From Hypoxylon rubiginosum (lineage: Eukaryota > Ascomycota > Sordariomycetes > Xylariales > Hypoxylaceae): a DNA stretch of 64,000 nt. A program made the translations under genes and the position numbers. Below are positions 60,359-64,000 of the stretch, one piece after another (the first letter of the stretch is position 1; the number at the start of each line of letters is the position of its first letter). The notes beneath the pieces are model-generated. The model worked only from the letters and a program-made list of their open reading frames with translations. It was not told where the DNA came from and did no database searches. The stretch spans positions 434,001-498,000 of the forward strand of contig CADCXA010000015.1 in the NCBI GenBank assembly GCA_902806565.1. The letters are read 5' to 3'.

Positions 60359-63300
60359 CTTGGACTGAGAGCTCTGATTTACTGGCGGGTAAGTCTGCTC
60401 TGAGTTGCTGCTGCTGCTGCTGCTTAACCTCATTTTTGACGGCGGAGGGAGGCAGGCATATTTATAACCACCCAGCGCATCATGCCTTTGACTGCATTCA
60501 GTAGGTGGGTAGGAACAAAGAGCGCATGCATTCATTCGTTATCGTAACATGTTCGTGATAGTTGGTATAACGAGTTGAACGGCGTCTACTCTGCTATAGT
60601 AGCAGTGAGCTATAGGCCGACTACCTTCTCATCTTGGACTGGGCCCCTAGCGCCTAGTGGGTATAGCTCGTATGCCACCCCCTCGGCCAGACTACATAGG
60701 GAGGGAGGCTAGAATGGTGATTGCGGGAACCTATCGGAAAGGCGAACCGGGGTCGGAACAGACGAGGAAAGAATCGACAATTTCGTTTTGATTCCGGTAA
60801 TAACCAGTCAGATAGATAGATGTGACGGTTGCGCCATTGTGTCCTCTATGGTGCTCAGCTGCCTCGCGCTGCCTGCGTTCCTGAATACAGAAGGTCACGA
60901 TAGAAAGCTTGTCTTCGCCATGGCAGGGGCAATATTCCATCATGCATCATGCGGGATTGAGATCTGAAAAAGCTTAGCGGTATACCGGAGATAAGCTTTC
61001 TTGGGGTGTGGCCTCGGCAGTCTGGGCAGTTCTGGGCAGTTCGTGGCAGTTCAGGGCTATCAAGTCTTGGTGTTGTAATGTAAGGCCTGGCGAAGCTTGT
61101 TTCGACCGTGTTGACTGTTCTGGCTTGTATCTGGAAGGTAGCATTGGTAGTCTGATTGCGTATAGGTAGGGTGGGCGAGCAATGGAAGATCGCTAGCCAA
61201 TTGAGACAGGTGCCGCTGTCAACTACGAAACGGAGTGGCCATATCGAACATCCGGGGTGGCGAGGGTGGCAGCGCTAAAAGGGGTAGTCGGTGGTTCGGT
61301 TCCTAAATAGGAAGCTCACTAAGGACTTTGGTCCGGAAGATGCGATCAAAGTCTCTGATCGACAATGCCGAATCAGCTGAATGATTAGCACATGATAATG
61401 TCTAACGAATTAATCGAAAGTGGCTTCAGTTTAGGAAACTTGCTAAAATCAGGTCTTTGTCCTAGGTAATTGTCTGATCATCGTATATCAAGTTGAGGCA
61501 GGTAGTTCGTTTTCGCACTAACAATCCCGAACACCTTCCTCAATGGCGATGTTAATGATTAACCAGGGCTTGCCGTGAGCATCTCTCGTATAATAGATAT
61601 CCGCTCCATAAGAGATGAAACTTCCAGTGGGAAAGGCGCGATTGCCTCATCATCATCGCAAAATCCGACATAGAGTACTGGTGAGGCCTCGATCCTCCCC
61701 CGTCCCCCGTCATGCTTCCATTTCTAAGAGCACTAACCCAGACGGCGTTAATTTATATTGCTCGACAGTTAGTATTACGTTGAACCACGAAAGTTTGACA
61801 AGTATTAAAACGAGACTAATCCTATTAACAGGTTTATATTTTCTTTGAATGATATAGGTCTAAGTACACCATCTCGAACCCAACCCCCTTGCAATTTGCT
61901 CCCGCACCTAGGTATCTGGTCTGTACTTGTCCTTTCCCCTAGATAACATCCAATTCTGATCGGGTTTGATCCAATTGGACTTGATCGCACCGGTCAATCT
62001 TGTGATATTGGGGGAGGTCTGGGCGGAGGTATAGTGTCGAGTCGCAATAGGGATGAAGAGATAGTAAGACTTCGCTCGATGTTGTTATAGGCCCATTGTG
62101 TGAGATGAAGGTGCCCCTAGTCTGCGCAAGGGCAGCAAGATCGTACCCAAATCCATTCGGCAGGTACGCCAGTTCCTCCGGCCAGCCATGCCGAAATACC
62201 CTACGGTGGGTGAGCTGCTCGTTGAAAAGTTCGAGGTACGGATATTGATATGGGTAGTTGGCGGGATTGCCGATGGGTGTGTTGCTACTAGGAGGTAGAT
62301 GTTGTTGCGGCGCGCTGCCTGGGAAGGTTGATCGACTGTATGTTGGCGCTGCAAAAAGGGGGTTTATTTATATATTAATTTATTATATTTATAAATAAAG
62401 GACGTAGGATCTGCACCCTCGATTGTATCGTGCGTTGGGCTCTCTAGTGAGATATATATTTTCCCAGCCGCAGCCGCAGCCGCAGCTTGCCCATATAAGT
62501 CGGAGCAGGGGAGGTATAGGGGAGGTACAGGTCCAGGCACGGATCTTTGATTTCTCAAAGTATCCTGAGACGAGTAACACAAGCTGCTCATTGTTCGTAG
62601 CGTGCCGAAGCTGTATGTGTGAAATTTATGAATGTTTAGTGTGGTTGTTCGTTTCTATGGGTTCGGTCAGGCCTTCTCCTGCCGAATGCGTGACGCGGAC
62701 AGCGACCTGTCCAGCCCAGGTAAGTCGGAGTAAGTAGAAGGTGTAGAAGATGAATAGAGGAGGAGGATGTATAGAGGAGGTATAGAAGAGGTATGGAATA
62801 GAGGTATGGAGGAGGTATATAGGAGAACGATAGGGTGGGTAAATATGAGATGGCAATTTTTAATCCATCGCCGTATCTCAGTTTATATACCTGAGACAGG
62901 CCCCCCTTGGACAGTTGTCCAAGCTCCCGCACCCCCTGAACCAGGTATTGAGAACCTGTGATATGAACTATCTCCTTGTTGACCATTAAGGTCTGATGGT
63001 CTAGTCCAGTCGACGGCGTCTATGGAGTGGCTGTCCTAGAGGACCTCAAGCCTGAGCACCAGCCCCAGCCCCAGCCCCCCGGGTAGAAGGTCCGGGTATC
63101 TAGCCGAAGAGAAAAAGGTGTGAATATATCGGTCGTTGTTATGTAGTGGCGCGTTACTTAGATCCTCGCCCTAGGTTGCCTCATTCTCAGGTTGGTATAT
63201 CAACCTTGATAAGTCGGTTTAACAAGACACCCCTTGTTGTGGGGATAGCGCTGGCAAAAAGCGCAAATGCTTGGGGCTTGATCATTTGCTCCATTTCCGG

Positions 63301-63581
63301 CCACATTATATCAAGTTGTTCATGGGCGCCATATAGGCTTTACACCGGCTAGGCGATGGAATAGGTTTGCGGCCGTCTCGAACATAAAGGTGGCGCTAAC
63401 CGCCCTGAGCAAGTTCAGTTGATGAGGCATCAAGTGAACTAGCCCCTTGAGGCAAGTGAGAATTGTGATAGGTTGTAGTGCGTAGGGGTTAATGGTAGCG
63501 GTTAGGAGAGTTGAAGAGTAGTTGTTGTTCTATTATGATTAGGGCCGCCGGCTTATGGGAGTAGGTAGGTATCATGTGTCA
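60359..63581. other. 3.2-kb gene-poor region
   Basis: No gene is supported. Features seen are a GGGCAGTTC-type tandem near 61018-61052, a CAGCCGCAGCCG run at 62465-62486, a GGAGGTATA-type purine repeat at 62750-62830 and a CAGCCC run at 63060-63078. Short frames near 62636-62986 (minus) and 63146-63352 (plus) have no clear domain. Confidence 0.5.
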
Positions 63582-64000
63582 TAGGCGACGGCATATAGTA
63601 AGACTCCAAGCTGGATATTTCTGTTGGCCCGCCTATTAAAGTCTTATTACATGCCGTCACCTAAGTACTGTGTGTCGTAGGCGACGGCATGTAATATGAT
63701 TGAATGCTGGGTATTTCTGTTGGCCCGCCTATTGATTGTGTCGAATAGTTTAATGGGCCAACAGAAATACCTAGCTTAGAGCTTTATTACATGCCGTCAC
63801 CTAAAGTGTTGTCTGTCGTAGGCGACGGCATGTAGTAGGATTCTAGGCTGGATATTTCTGTTGGTCCGCCTATTAGAGTCTTATTACATGCCGTCACCTA
63901 AGTACTGTGTGTCGTAGGTGACGGCATATAATATGATTCTATGCTGGGTATTTCTGTTGGCCCGCCTAATGATTGTGTCGAATAGTTTAATGGGCTAACA
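63582..64000. repeat. Tandem array of foldback (MITE-like) elements
   Basis: Four hairpin units occur head to tail: A1 63582-63663 (82 bp), B1 63678-63803 (126 bp), A2 63819-63900 (82 bp) and B2 from 63915, cut by the window end. Every unit starts TAGGYGACGGCAT and each complete one ends ATGCCGTCACCTA, giving terminal inverted repeats of about 18-24 bp. B units are nearly perfect hairpins with arms of about 49 bp that include TATTTCTGTTGGCCC and its complement around a loop of about 28 bp. A units keep the left arm and loop start but lack most of the inner right arm. Spacers of 14-15 bp ending TGTCG are also conserved. A1 to A2 and B1 to B2 are both 237 bp, so the array is a 237-bp higher-order repeat. 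No coding capacity is seen. Confidence 0.85.

Noticed and set aside
63146..63352. 68-codon plus-strand frame with a hydrophobic stretch, perhaps a transporter fragment
   Set aside because: Similarity is too vague to support any family.
63582..64000. CRISPR-like array
   Set aside because: Repeats are long hairpins with conserved spacers at a 237-bp period in a fungal genome; spacers are not unique.

Overview
This looks like nuclear DNA of a filamentous ascomycete (Pezizomycotina, most likely Sordariomycetes; the class is an inference). Short introns of 49-129 nt have GT..AG borders and CTAAC-like branch sites. Typical fungal families are present: secreted pepsin-like proteases, phospholipase B, a HET-domain protein, a caspase-like protein, an ABCC transporter and CAF-1 p60. 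One 7.4-kb block has been stripped of G and C in the manner of repeat-induced point mutation (RIP). No bacterial operons, CRISPR array, rRNA or convincing tRNA was seen.

Layout. 0-1.5 kb: secreted aspartic protease. 2.8-10.3 kb: a RIP-destroyed LTR retrotransposon with 111-bp terminal repeats and a CCGGA target duplication. It sits on the 5' edge of a luciferase-domain gene (10.3-11.2 kb). 12.5-14.5 kb: zinc-cluster/caspase-like fusion protein lacking the expected catalytic His and Cys motifs. 14.5-20.9 kb: gene-poor. 21-22.9 kb: GPI-type phospholipase B. 24.7-25.0 kb: orphan C-terminal gene fragment. 26.3-28.6 kb: CAF-1 subunit (Cac2/p60). 33.4-38.4 kb: ABCC (MRP-type) transporter. 40.0-42.9 kb: disordered protein with a two-helix membrane tail. 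45.8-47.8 kb: F-box protein. 50.3-51.4 kb: SprT-like metalloprotease. 52.3-52.9 kb: beta-trefoil-like protein. 53.2-54.8 kb: SERAC1/PGAP1-like hydrolase, divergent from a HET-domain gene at 56.3-58.2 kb. 59.1-60.4 kb: second aspartic protease. 63.6-64.0 kb: array of foldback (MITE-like) repeats running off the end.

How the genes relate. Most are unrelated single genes. Two themes stand out. Secreted nutrient-acquisition enzymes are present (two paralogous aspartic proteases and a phospholipase B). Three genes also belong to families used in fungal non-self recognition and cell death: the HET protein, the hydrolase domain usually found at the N terminus of fungal NLRs, and the caspase-like pseudoenzyme. 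The hydrolase and HET genes are adjacent and divergent. A functional link among the three is inference.

Coordinates of multi-exon genes give the outer span; exon borders are in the evidence text. All repeat alignments and counts were done by eye.
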